Below, in pieces: positions 6,624 to 14,797 of a DNA stretch of 21,814 bases. Every line of letters begins with the position of its first letter. Within the stretch, counting starts at the first letter, position 1. Position numbers and translations under genes: made by a program. The notes under the pieces are model-generated. The model had not been told where the DNA came from. It saw only the letters and a list, made by a program, of their open reading frames with translations, and did not search any database. Source of the DNA: an uncultured Subdoligranulum sp. (GTDB lineage Bacteria; Bacillota_A; Clostridia; Oscillospirales; Ruminococcaceae); the NCBI RefSeq assembly GCF_937890665.1, contig NZ_CALADU010000038.1, forward strand, positions 1-21,814, written 5' to 3'.

Positions 6624-7022
6624 TCAATGTAAGATTTCCTGAATCAGCCGTGCGATAAGGGCAGCTTGCTCGGGAGTCGGCTTTGTTTGCTGTGTATCGT
6701 TGGAGGCGGATGCGTTCTGCTGGCGGAAAGACTGGACCAGCTCCAGCAACAATTGGATCTGTGTTTCATTCAGCCCTTTCAACGGCAGGGTCCGGCTGGT
6801 TTCGCCGCTCGTCAAAAAGTCCAATGAAACGCCCAACACTTCGGCAAGCGCCGCGGCTTCTGCCAGCCGTGGCACAGAATGATCGCCTTCATATTTGCCA
6901 AGGGCTGAATCCGATAAGTGCAGGTCAGGGTCAAGGGCTTTGGCTCGGTCGACCAGGGCCTGCTGCGTCAGGTTTTTCGCTTTCCGCAGTTGTAACAGGC
7001 GCGCGCCAAATTCATATACCAT
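6624..7022 (-). CDS. XRE-family transcriptional regulator
   Basis: A 132-aa protein with a Cro/CI-type helix-turn-helix at about residues 5-68 (RLLQLRKAKNLTQQAL, then SDSALGKYEGDHSVPRLAEAAALAEVLGV) and a C-terminal helical tail, probably for dimerisation. GAGGGG lies upstream of the ATG at 7022. It is the first gene of the XRE-agrB-agrD unit and faces the response regulator gene across a 198-bp gap with two direct repeats, so it probably represses one or both divergent units. Many ICEs carry such regulators, but placement inside an agr operon is less usual. Confidence 0.88.
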   Translation of the reverse strand: MVYEFGARLLQLRKAKNLTQQALVDRAKALDPDLHLSDSALGKYEGDHSVPRLAEAAALAEVLGVSLDFLTSGETSRTLPLKGLNETQIQLLLELVQSFRQQNASASNDTQQTKPTPEQAALIARLIQEILH

Positions 7023-7074
7023 ATGGCTTCCCCTCCTTATGCACTTCTATAGTGTACAATTTGGAAGGTAACGA

Positions 7075-7115
7075 TTTGTGGTATATTCTTGTAATAATTC
7101 CATGTTTGTGGTATA
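7075..7115. repeat. Two 11-bp direct repeats between the divergent agr units
   Basis: TTTGTGGTATA occurs exactly at 7075-7085 and 7105-7115, 30 bp apart, about three DNA turns, so both copies face the same side of the helix. They lie between the XRE-agrBD start and the promoter of the response regulator. They are candidate binding sites for the LytTR regulator or the XRE protein. The TTTGTGG core returns in the repeats at 9308-9340. Confidence 0.7.
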
Positions 7116-7139
7116 AGTAAGAAAATATACTGCTCAATA

Positions 7140-7168
7140 TTGACAAATCGCGGAGGATTCACTATTTT
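7140..7168 (+). promoter_or_regulatory. Promoter of the response regulator-kinase unit
   Basis: A perfect TTGACA (7140-7145), 17 nt, then TATTTT (7163-7168). A start near 7175 gives a leader of about 45 nt before the ATG at 7221. Confidence 0.65.
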
Positions 7169-7220
7169 GAAAACACAGAAACATCTTACTGCCGGGAAGT
7201 ATGCCACCATAGGGGGAAGT

Positions 7221-7940
7221 ATGGTACACATTTTGATTTGTGATGATGACGCTGCTTTCGCACAGGGCATGGCGAAAAAAATACTGGCTTTGTCAGTCTA
7301 TTCGCCCAAGTCTATGAATGTGCAGTGCCTGACGGATGTAAACGCCATGAGCGCCGGGGCACTGACAAAATTCGATATTCTTTTTCTGGATATTGATTTG
7401 GGAAATAAAAACGGCATTGAACTGGCCCGGATTATGCGGAAACACAACGCCGAGGCGGTCTTGATTTTGGTGACTAATTTCAGTGAGTACGCCCCGGAGG
7501 GTTACGAAGTGGATGCCTTCCGCTATCTGCCCAAATCAGAACTGGACCGAAAGCTGCCCGGTTATTTTTCGGATGCGCTTGCCGTATGCCGCACCCGGCA
7601 ACGAAAAGTCGAGATCTTTTGCGAGGGCGAGAGTATGCCGGTTCCCGTACAGGCCATTGCCTATGTGGAAAGTCAGGGACACGAACAGTGCCTGCATATG
7701 ATCGGCTGGTCGAAAGAAGAACTATATACGCGGCTGACAATGGCCCAACTGGAAGAGCTACTGTTTCCGCAGGGGTTCCTGCGCATCCATAAGCGGTTCT
7801 TGGTCAACATGGCGTATCTGCAATCTCTGCAAAGCACCGGCGCTGTTTTGACCACGGGAAAAAGTTTGAAGGCAAGCGCCCGCAATTACCGTGAGAATCA
7901 GCAGAAATTTGTCGATTGGAAGACGCAGCAGATATGGTAG
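7221..7940 (+). CDS. agrA: AgrA-like LytTR response regulator
   Basis: A 239-aa regulator. The receiver domain (1-120) has the acidic pair in ICDDDAAF, the phospho-acceptor Asp57 in LFLDIDLGNKNG and Lys105 in RYLPKS. The LytTR DNA-binding domain (about 130-232) shows VEIFCEGE, IAYVESQGHEQCLH and FLRIHKRFLVNMAYL. After phosphorylation by the downstream kinase it should bind short direct repeats. The frame is open from 7140, but the ATG at 7221 follows AGGGGGAAGT and begins the receiver fold (MVHILICDDD). The stop codon overlaps the start of the kinase gene, implying coupled translation. Confidence 0.93.
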   Translation: MVHILICDDDAAFAQGMAKKILALSVYSPKSMNVQCLTDVNAMSAGALTKFDILFLDIDLGNKNGIELARIMRKHNAEAVLILVTNFSEYAPEGYEVDAFRYLPKSELDRKLPGYFSDALAVCRTRQRKVEIFCEGESMPVPVQAIAYVESQGHEQCLHMIGWSKEELYTRLTMAQLEELLFPQGFLRIHKRFLVNMAYLQSLQSTGAVLTTGKSLKASARNYRENQQKFVDWKTQQIW

Positions 7941-9235
7941 AATTTTGGGGAAATGTACTCAGCCTGGTTGGTAATATAGTTTCTTTAGGCGTCCAGATTG
8001 TCCTGTGTGATTCTTTCTTTCCCCGTAAAAATCGAGGGAATCTCTACTGGCTTATTGTCGCTGTAGGATTTTTGGTTGGTTCTGTATTTTCAATATTTGT
8101 TGGTAGTGGCCATGGATATACACTCAAAATTTTGTTTGAGGTGGCGCTATATTATGTTTTATGTATCATCCTATACCAAGGCCGCTGGGATCGTTGCTTG
8201 TTTGTTATAGTAACGACCTATGCAGTCTTGTATTCTGCCTCCTATTGGACAAATAGCATCTGTATGTTGCTTTTACACTTGACACACGAGGAATACATCT
8301 GGAATATACCGCTTTATTCAGCGGTGCTCATCTTTCGAGCACTTGCGTTTTTTGCCCTTGCACTGATCATTCGAAAATACCATCCTCCGTTATCCGTTGG
8401 CAAACAGGCCCGCGCCTGGGTACCGTTGTCCGTTGTTTTCCCTCTGAGTACGCTACTTATCATTTGGCAGATTTACACATTTCCAAATGAACAGGAAATA
8501 TGGCAGATTTGCCTGCTGATCCTCGACGTGGTGGATGTGGTGGCCCTTCTTCTGCTCGATCACCTGGAGCAGAGCGCCGTAAACCGGGAAAAACTGGTGG
8601 CCGCTGCGGAACGTGCCCACGTGCAGGACGAAAATATACAGGCTTTGAGTCAGGCATACGCAGGGCAACGGAAAATGACCCATGATTACCGTGCGCAGCT
8701 TTCCACGCTGTCGGGACTTTTGGAACAGGGAAACTTGGAAGATGCAAAGGCGTTTTTATCGGAAATGAAAGACCGGCAAAGCGAACGCATCCTGTTGATC
8801 AACACGCACAACGCCGCCATTGATGCCGTTCTGAACCAGAAAGGCTATGCGGGACAGAAAAAGAAAATCGACATGCGGTTTCGCGTAAATGATCTCTCGA
8901 TGCTGAAACTACCGCGGGTCGATGTGACCATTGTGCTTGCCAATTTGCTTGACAACGCTATGGAAGCCTGTAGCCAGATGCCGGAAACCGAGCGTTGGGT
9001 CAGCGTCCAACTCCTGTATGGGCAAGGACTATTATCCATTTCCATCATCAATCCGAGCCGCCCGGTCCAGATCGTAGGCGGGCAGATTGCCACGACCAAG
9101 CCGGAACCGCTGCTGCACGGCTACGGTTTGCGCAACATAGAGGACATTCTGGACAAATATCACGCTGAATACACCTTCTCATTCAAGGATGGCCGGTTTA
9201 TTTTTACTGCTGACTGGCCGGATATAGATAATTAA
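7934..9235 (+). CDS. agrC: AgrC-like peptide-sensing histidine kinase
   Basis: A 433-aa membrane kinase of the AgrC (HPK10) type. The first about 205 residues hold six hydrophobic segments that would bind the peptide signal. A coiled linker follows, then the phospho-acceptor His250 in MTHDYRAQLSTLSGLLEQG. The ATPase domain has an N-box (ANLLDNAMEAC, about 336-346) and a G-box (HGYGLRNIEDIL, about 395-406); there is no separate D/F box, as usual for AgrC. The ATG at 7934 overlaps the regulator stop by 7 bp. A TTG codon at 7916 would also be in frame but has no better ribosome site. A terminator follows. Confidence 0.94.
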   Translation: MVEFWGNVLSLVGNIVSLGVQIVLCDSFFPRKNRGNLYWLIVAVGFLVGSVFSIFVGSGHGYTLKILFEVALYYVLCIILYQGRWDRCLFVIVTTYAVLYSASYWTNSICMLLLHLTHEEYIWNIPLYSAVLIFRALAFFALALIIRKYHPPLSVGKQARAWVPLSVVFPLSTLLIIWQIYTFPNEQEIWQICLLILDVVDVVALLLLDHLEQSAVNREKLVAAAERAHVQDENIQALSQAYAGQRKMTHDYRAQLSTLSGLLEQGNLEDAKAFLSEMKDRQSERILLINTHNAAIDAVLNQKGYAGQKKKIDMRFRVNDLSMLKLPRVDVTIVLANLLDNAMEACSQMPETERWVSVQLLYGQGLLSISIINPSRPVQIVGGQIATTKPEPLLHGYGLRNIEDILDKYHAEYTFSFKDGRFIFTADWPDIDN

Positions 9236-9245
9236 AACCGTCACT

Positions 9246-9285
9246 CTCCCAGCTGTGGATTCATCATCCGCAGCTGGGAGTTTTT
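9246..9285 (+). terminator. Terminator after the kinase gene
   Basis: A 14-bp stem (CTCCCAGCTGTGGA 9246-9259 with TCCGCAGCTGGGAG 9267-9280, one T-G pair) followed by TTTTT. Confidence 0.92.
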
Positions 9286-9307
9286 GCATTCGTGCTATAT
9301 TTTTTGC

Positions 9308-9340
9308 TTTTGTGACGTTTTTGTGGAAATTTTGTGTACA
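9308..9340 (+). repeat. Three tandem 11-bp repeats, probable LytTR operator
   Basis: TTTTGTGACGT (9308-9318), TTTTGTGGAAA (9319-9329) and TTTTGTGTACA (9330-9340) are head to tail with an exact 11-bp period, one helical turn. They end at TACAAT (9337-9342) and just before TATAGT (9347-9352), with no good -35 box at normal spacing. That is the arrangement expected for an activator-dependent promoter. The core matches the TTTGTGGTATA repeats at 7075-7115. Confidence 0.65.
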
Positions 9341-9486
9341 ATATGCTATAGTACGCATACAGGGAAGGGTCAGCGAACCTGGGAACTGACCACGGCTTGT
9401 AATTGTCATCATCGGCGCGCAGGTGATGGCATCCGCTCCGAAACCAACCCACATCACAAAATCTCATGAAAAGGAGGATTTACGTG
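9341..9486 (+). other. Long leader of the secreted protein gene
   Basis: If transcription starts near 9355, the leader is about 130 nt. It can form a GGTCAG/CTGACC hairpin (9368-9373 with 9386-9391). I see no known riboswitch and no convincing small ORF in it. Confidence 0.4.
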
Positions 9487-10026
9487 ATGAAAGCTCTGAA
9501 CAAAAAGATTTTGACCACCTGTTTGGCCCTGATGATGGCTGTCGCTATGGCTGTGCCGGCATTCGCTGCCCCCGGGGGAATAATGACTGACGATGATATC
9601 ATACCGCGAGACACTGCCCACGGTCATTATTTCCATAATGGCCTTTATTATCTAAATCAATGGGGAAGCAATCCTGTGTCCGGAACAAGAGTAACAACTT
9701 GGAAACAGACCGGAGACATTACCCAAGCATGGGATGTGGCGTACACAACTTCTGGCCATTGGGTCGTTACAACTAACCAGCGTCGTGATTTGGCATTAAA
9801 CATCTACCGCTCAGGTTCTCAGCCTGAAGTAAATGTAATCGCCTTCATTGGGAACACGTATAATGACTGTGCATTAAGGGTCGAAACACTGATTCTCGCC
9901 AATCAATCGGGTACCTACCAAGGGTATGGCGTCACGATAACAAATGAGCACACGAACCCTTCTGATACCTTTGGTCGAATTTGCCGTTGGACTGGCAATC
10001 CTACCAGTTGGGAACACAACTCGTAA
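9487..10026 (+). CDS. Small secreted protein of unknown function
   Basis: A 179-aa protein with a clear signal peptide: KALNKK, a hydrophobic run to about residue 22, and a likely cut after AFA near residue 27. The mature part is about 152 aa with an acidic start (MTDDDIIP), then a Trp- and Tyr-rich, beta-looking domain (NGLYYLNQWG, GTRVTTWKQTG, QAWDVAYTT) and two Cys. The W...QAW pattern recalls ricin-B-type beta-trefoil lectins, but only one QxW is present, so this is a weak guess. GGAGG lies 9 nt before the ATG at 9487; an in-frame ATG at 9466 lacks this. It has its own repeat-bearing promoter and terminator, and is probably the output gene of the agr circuit. Confidence 0.85.
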   Translation: MKALNKKILTTCLALMMAVAMAVPAFAAPGGIMTDDDIIPRDTAHGHYFHNGLYYLNQWGSNPVSGTRVTTWKQTGDITQAWDVAYTTSGHWVVTTNQRRDLALNIYRSGSQPEVNVIAFIGNTYNDCALRVETLILANQSGTYQGYGVTITNEHTNPSDTFGRICRWTGNPTSWEHNS

Positions 10027-10034
10027 TATATTTC

Positions 10035-10081
10035 GCCAGCCGCAGCCAGATAGTTTGATGACTGCGGCTGGCTGCTTTTTT
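10035..10081 (+). terminator. Terminator after the secreted protein gene
   Basis: An 11-bp perfect stem (GCCAGCCGCAG 10035-10045 with CTGCGGCTGGC 10062-10072) followed by TGC and six T. Confidence 0.92.
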
Positions 10082-10153
10082 ATGGAATATTCCTTTGAGT
10101 TGGATGAAAGATTGTTAGGTGGGTCGGATTTTCTCTAAGGAGTGATTATAACT

Positions 10154-11518
10154 ATGCTGAATAGATTTTGCAGGACATTAGCGGCATGTCTCTGTGTTGC
10201 CATTTTCCTTTCTTCATGTGGACAAAACGCTAAGAATCAAAGCGAAACCCAGAATTCTGATTACGAGGCTTCTTCATATGACGCCCCCAGTATTTCGGAT
10301 GATGATAAGCCGGACTCGTATATGGAAGTTATATCTTCCCAAAATGGAATAATTGCATCGGGTATGATAGGGAACGATCAAGGGTGCTATGAAGTATTTT
10401 ACCGACCAACTGGAGATGGAAATATTATCTACACGGATTATGCCACTAAGAACCGAATTTACTTATCCAATCAAATAACTGGCACTCATACTGACAGTAC
10501 GGATACCAGCTGGTTACCAAGTACTGTAGGCGGATGCTACTTTGCACTAACCAATGAAAATCTAATCTTGTTCAAATTGAATACACCCGCATTTCCGAAC
10601 GATAGTTCTGAAGACGCGAAGGGGTATATAGCTCGTTATGATCTTAATGGTTCTAACCGCCAAGTTTTGACACAATTAGCATCGAACGAGACAATTGCTG
10701 ACGGATGCATCGTTTCTGATTCAAAAAATATATACTATCTCGAATATTTTATAAACGAAGACGGCAGCACTACTCCGATGATATTGACAAGTCTGAATAT
10801 TAGTACTGGCGAGCGAGAGGAAGTTTGTCAACTATCACAAGACTCGCGACATTTTATCGTAGGAACGTACAAAGACAAAATCATACTAAAAAGCATTTTA
10901 AACCCTGTGAATTTTACTGATATTTCATCTGCCGCTGATGTAGTTAACGCTTACAAGCAACAGATTCACGAAGTTAGTTTGCTTTCTCAAGACGGTCAAC
11001 AACAAACTATTTGTAAATGGAAACAAGATGAACGTAGCGAAACTTTCGATAACGGTACTATGTACTATTGGGACAATCAAAGGCAGGGCATTTATCAATG
11101 GGACTTCGAAAACAATTCTGAAAAGTGTATATACTCTGGTGCTGTTAAAGGATCGAATGGAGTAACCTATACAGATTTGACATTACTTTCTGATACATAT
11201 GATAACCACATCCTAGTAACAGCTCCAAATCCCAATAATACCAATGATAGCATTCGTATGGCATATGATTTGCAAACAAATAAATTTAATGAACTAACGC
11301 TATCAGCTAACGAAAGAGACGTAGAAATCTTGGCCGAGGGAGCCCAAGTTTTTCTTGTGCAAATAGGTCTAAAAGAATATCCGGTAACGGACTACGCACC
11401 TAACGGTCAAGAAATCATAACAGATATGATTCTCCCAGATATTCGCTTAATGGAAAAATCTGATTATTGGAACAATCTTCCCAACTATATTCCTATTGAA
11501 GAAAATGTATATAAGTAA
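10154..11518 (+). CDS. Lipoprotein, probable beta-propeller fold
   Basis: A 454-aa exported lipoprotein: basic start (MLNRFCRT), hydrophobic run, and lipobox LSSC, giving a mature Cys near residue 23. A Ser/Asp-rich linker follows. The rest consists of repeated short beta-strand patterns (YIARYDLNGSNRQVL, IYYLEYF, LTSLNISTGE, GIYQWDFENN) like those of DUF5050-type beta-propellers, so it may bind a ligand at the outer membrane face. AAGGAG lies 11 nt before the ATG at 10154; an upstream in-frame GTG at 10142 is less likely. The gene is clearly AT-richer than its neighbours, suggesting separate origin. It precedes an ABC exporter, but the specific role is unknown. Confidence 0.82.
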   Translation: MLNRFCRTLAACLCVAIFLSSCGQNAKNQSETQNSDYEASSYDAPSISDDDKPDSYMEVISSQNGIIASGMIGNDQGCYEVFYRPTGDGNIIYTDYATKNRIYLSNQITGTHTDSTDTSWLPSTVGGCYFALTNENLILFKLNTPAFPNDSSEDAKGYIARYDLNGSNRQVLTQLASNETIADGCIVSDSKNIYYLEYFINEDGSTTPMILTSLNISTGEREEVCQLSQDSRHFIVGTYKDKIILKSILNPVNFTDISSAADVVNAYKQQIHEVSLLSQDGQQQTICKWKQDERSETFDNGTMYYWDNQRQGIYQWDFENNSEKCIYSGAVKGSNGVTYTDLTLLSDTYDNHILVTAPNPNNTNDSIRMAYDLQTNKFNELTLSANERDVEILAEGAQVFLVQIGLKEYPVTDYAPNGQEIITDMILPDIRLMEKSDYWNNLPNYIPIEENVYK

Positions 11519-11612
11519 ACTTATTCGAATCGGGCTCTCTCTATGAACAACGATATAAATTATGCTTCTCTAATTTATCAGTTATAATTAGAAAAGAGGG
11601 TGTTATCCACAG

Positions 11613-12380
11613 ATGTCCCCAAACCTCCGCCCCCGCATTATTTTGGATAGCCTACAAAAAACCTATTCAACTTCTATATCAAAACCCTCTGATAAGCCTA
11701 AAAAGGCCCTATCTAGCATCTCCCTCACCCTTGGTCCAGGCCTGTATGGCCTTTTAGGCCCCAACGGCGCAGGCAAAAGCACCCTCATCAACATCATCAC
11801 CGGCACACTGGCTGCGGATTCGGGCGAGGTGCTCTGGTGCGGCACCCCAGCGAGAGGCATCGCCTTCCGCCGCATTCTCGGCTATATGCCCCAGCAACAA
11901 GGGCTGTATGACAGCTACACCGGCCGCCGCTTTTTGGCGTATATGGCCGCGCTCAAAGAGTTACCGCGCAAGGCCGTCCCGGCCGAGGTCGACCGGGTGG
12001 CCGCGGCGGTCAACCTTTCGGCCGAGCTGGACAAGCGCCTGTCCGCCTACTCTGGCGGTATGAAGCAACGGTTGCTGCTGGCATCTGCCCTGCTGGGCGA
12101 TCCCAAGCTGCTGATTCTGGACGAGCCTACTGCCGGTCTTGATCCCAAAGAGCGTGTCCGCCTGCGTGAACTGCTGGCCGAGATGGCTGCCGACCGCATC
12201 ATCCTGGTCGCCACCCACGTGGTATCGGACGTGGAGACCGTTGCCACCGAGGTGATCCTGCTGCGCGCCGGAAAGATCGTGGACGCTGCCCCGGTGCCGG
12301 AACTCATCGAAAAATACGCCCCCGGCCAGGGTTTGGAAGAAGTGTACCTCGCAGTATTTGGGGAGGGGGACGGGAAATGA
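11613..12380 (+). CDS. ABC transporter ATP-binding protein
   Basis: A 255-aa ATPase of an ABC-2-type exporter. Visible motifs are Walker A GPNGAGKST (49-57), a Q-loop in YMPQQQGLY, the signature YSGGMKQR (146-153), Walker B LLILDEP (166-172) and the switch His202 in VATHVVSD. It energises the permease encoded next, whose ATG overlaps its stop codon (ATGA at 12377). GAGGG lies about 12 nt before the ATG; a TATAAT at 11583-11588 is a possible -10 box without a good -35. The first 30 residues are unusually extended and Ser/Lys-rich, and their AT-rich DNA resembles the lipoprotein gene, so the GC-rich transporter may begin at a junction here. Confidence 0.94.
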   Translation: MSPNLRPRIILDSLQKTYSTSISKPSDKPKKALSSISLTLGPGLYGLLGPNGAGKSTLINIITGTLAADSGEVLWCGTPARGIAFRRILGYMPQQQGLYDSYTGRRFLAYMAALKELPRKAVPAEVDRVAAAVNLSAELDKRLSAYSGGMKQRLLLASALLGDPKLLILDEPTAGLDPKERVRLRELLAEMAADRIILVATHVVSDVETVATEVILLRAGKIVDAAPVPELIEKYAPGQGLEEVYLAVFGEGDGK

Positions 12381-14797
12381 GCCTACTCACCGCTGAACTG
12401 CGCAAGGTATGGGGCAACCGTGTGTTCCCTATGCTGCTGGCCGTGTTAGTGGCCGCCAACCTGCTATTACTCTGGATGGGCACTCGTCCCACCGCCAACC
12501 AGCCCCCCGCCGCGTCCTACCGCGCCGTGGGGGCTGATTTGGCTGCCTTGGGGTCAGACATGACCGCCAAGGGCGACTTTTTGCACAGCAAACTGAACGA
12601 GACTGAATCTTTGTTGCGATTGGAAAACTATTTCCGGGATTTAGCGTATGGCAATAGCGTCATTTTGCAAAATTACCGGGAGGAAAACGCTGATTTGTTC
12701 GACCAGTATGAGCAGATGTACCGCGACAAGAGCTACACCCTCTACACTGACAGCTTGACCATGGAATACCGCCTGTTTACCCAACTGGTCAACGAGTATG
12801 ACACGGTGGCCGGGTACACCGATTTTCTGGACAGCGTACAGACCAAAGCAAATCAACTGGCGGGCATCTCCATTTTCCAAAACGACGAAACCGGGTACGA
12901 CCTAAAAAACATTGAAGTTACGGCGGCCGTGTATGCCGGTTTGGGCGAAACGGCCATTGATTATTACCCGCAAAAGGGGCTGTATACTGCGATTTCCTAC
13001 GCTTTCACCGATTTGATTTTGCTGGCGTCGATGCTGGTGTTGGCGCTTCTGCTTGTGCGGCAGGAGCGAGACAGTGGGCTTTTATCGTTGGTGCGATCCC
13101 TGCCCGGTGGGCGGCTGCAAACGGCGCTGGCCAAACTGGGGGCGTTTGCGTTGTCGCTGCTGGCCGTGCTGGCGCTGCTGTACGGCGTCAACCTTGCCTA
13201 CTGCGCCGCGACGTTTGGCCTTGGCCCGCTGACCCGCACAATCCAGAGCGTGCCCGCCCTCATGCGCTGCACGATGCAAATCACAGTTGGGGAATATCTG
13301 CTCCGCTTTTTGCTTGCCAAGTGGGTCGGGGCATTTGTAATGGGGTTGTGGGTCATGCTGGCGGCGCTGGCCGCCCGTCGTGCAGCTGCCGGATGGGCCG
13401 CCGCCCTGGTCGGGCCGCTGGTGATGTTCGGCATCCGAGCTGCGATCCCGGCCACCAGCCGATTGAATGTGATTAAATACGCCAATTTAGCCAGCCTTCT
13501 GCAAACCAACGAACTTTTGGGCAATTACCGAAATCTCTACTGGTTCGGTTCGCCGGTCGGCCTGCCGCTCGTCGAGTGGACGGCGGCGGTGCTTTACGGT
13601 GGGGTTCTGGTCTTTGCTTTTTGTTGGGTGTTTGCCCGTGCCCAACTGCTGCCTGCCGCCAAGCGAGGCTTCCTGCTGGGACTGCGGCACAAAACGCACG
13701 CGACCTCTATTTATAAGGAAGAAGCTCGCAAGCTGTTCCTGCTCAACGGCGCAGTGGTCGTCCTTGTGGCTTTCATCGGGTTCGGCATCTACCAGGGCGT
13801 GACGGCTGAAAGCTACATCGGCGCGGATGAAATCTACTACGCCTATTACATGAACCGTATTTCGGGGCCGTTCCCCCAGGAAAGCTATGATTGGCTGGTG
13901 GAGCAGGGCGAAGAATTTGCCCCGATGCTCGAAGCACAGCGCCAGGTAGCAGCGGGAACTTTGAGCAGTGATGCGCTGCTGGCGTTCAGTGCGTTGCAGC
14001 AAAAGTACAATGTATATACGCAAATCATCAACCAGAATATCAACTACTATCTGAAGGAACACCCCGGTGCGTGGCTGGTGTATGAAAGCGGCTACCGGGA
14101 GTTATTCGGCTTCACCGGCGATGCCGATGTACAGGATACGCTGCTGGCCGGACTGGCCTGTGCGCTCTGCTTTTCGGGACTGTTTGCCATGGAACGCCGC
14201 GGCGGTATGGAAACGGTTCTCTGCGTGACGCCGCGCGGCCGCAAGCGCACCGTGCGGGCCAAACTCTTGATGAGCGGCGGGGCGGCTTTCGTCATTGCGG
14301 CAGGCAGTTGCCTTCCACATCTGATCCAGGTGGTCCGGGACTATGGGCTGCCGGTACTTTTGGCACCGGCTATGAGCATTTCTGAATTTGAGAGCCTGCC
14401 TACGTTTGTGACGCTGTCGGATGTGCTACTGTTCTGGTTTGTGTGTAGAATCGCCGCCTGCCTGTGCATGGCGGCCATCACCTTGACACTGGGGCACCTC
14501 TTTGCCAACTTGCTCCCGGCGCTGTTTGTCAGTGCAGTCGGATACTGTCTGCCATCGTTGTTGAGCTTGTCAGGCATGGAGGGCGGCATCGAATGGCTGG
14601 GGTTCTGGCCACTGTTCCATGCAGCAAACTTCTTAACAACGCAGGGGTACTCGGCCGAAGAAAATCTGCCGTATAACAACGCCTGGATGATTTTTTTGAT
14701 CCTTGCCGCTGCGTTGATGGGCGTTGTTGCACTGGCAGAATACTTGCAGGATGCCTATGAATTGAAGGGAGTGGATTTTGATGCAGGAGTGCGGTGA
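12377..14797 (+). CDS. Large ABC-2-type permease, two fused halves
   Basis: An 806-aa membrane protein. The first half has a cytoplasmic start (LLTAELRKVWGNR), one membrane segment, an external domain of about 160 residues, then about five segments. The second half repeats this: KEEARKLFLLNG near residue 447, one segment, an external domain of about 110 residues, then about five segments up to the C-terminus. This looks like two ABC-2 permease subunits joined head to tail, enough for a full transporter with two copies of the ATPase. The substrate is unknown; export of, or immunity to, a peptide is plausible. It overlaps both neighbours by a few bases, so the three genes form a tight operon. 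Confidence 0.88.
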   Translation: MSLLTAELRKVWGNRVFPMLLAVLVAANLLLLWMGTRPTANQPPAASYRAVGADLAALGSDMTAKGDFLHSKLNETESLLRLENYFRDLAYGNSVILQNYREENADLFDQYEQMYRDKSYTLYTDSLTMEYRLFTQLVNEYDTVAGYTDFLDSVQTKANQLAGISIFQNDETGYDLKNIEVTAAVYAGLGETAIDYYPQKGLYTAISYAFTDLILLASMLVLALLLVRQERDSGLLSLVRSLPGGRLQTALAKLGAFALSLLAVLALLYGVNLAYCAATFGLGPLTRTIQSVPALMRCTMQITVGEYLLRFLLAKWVGAFVMGLWVMLAALAARRAAAGWAAALVGPLVMFGIRAAIPATSRLNVIKYANLASLLQTNELLGNYRNLYWFGSPVGLPLVEWTAAVLYGGVLVFAFCWVFARAQLLPAAKRGFLLGLRHKTHATSIYKEEARKLFLLNGAVVVLVAFIGFGIYQGVTAESYIGADEIYYAYYMNRISGPFPQESYDWLVEQGEEFAPMLEAQRQVAAGTLSSDALLAFSALQQKYNVYTQIINQNINYYLKEHPGAWLVYESGYRELFGFTGDADVQDTLLAGLACALCFSGLFAMERRGGMETVLCVTPRGRKRTVRAKLLMSGGAAFVIAAGSCLPHLIQVVRDYGLPVLLAPAMSISEFESLPTFVTLSDVLLFWFVCRIAACLCMAAITLTLGHLFANLLPALFVSAVGYCLPSLLSLSGMEGGIEWLGFWPLFHAANFLTTQGYSAEENLPYNNAWMIFLILAAALMGVVALAEYLQDAYELKGVDFDAGVR

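Noticed and set aside
13487..14062. 191-aa minus-strand ORF inside the permease gene
   Set aside because: Antisense shadow of a well-supported membrane protein; no ribosome site seen.
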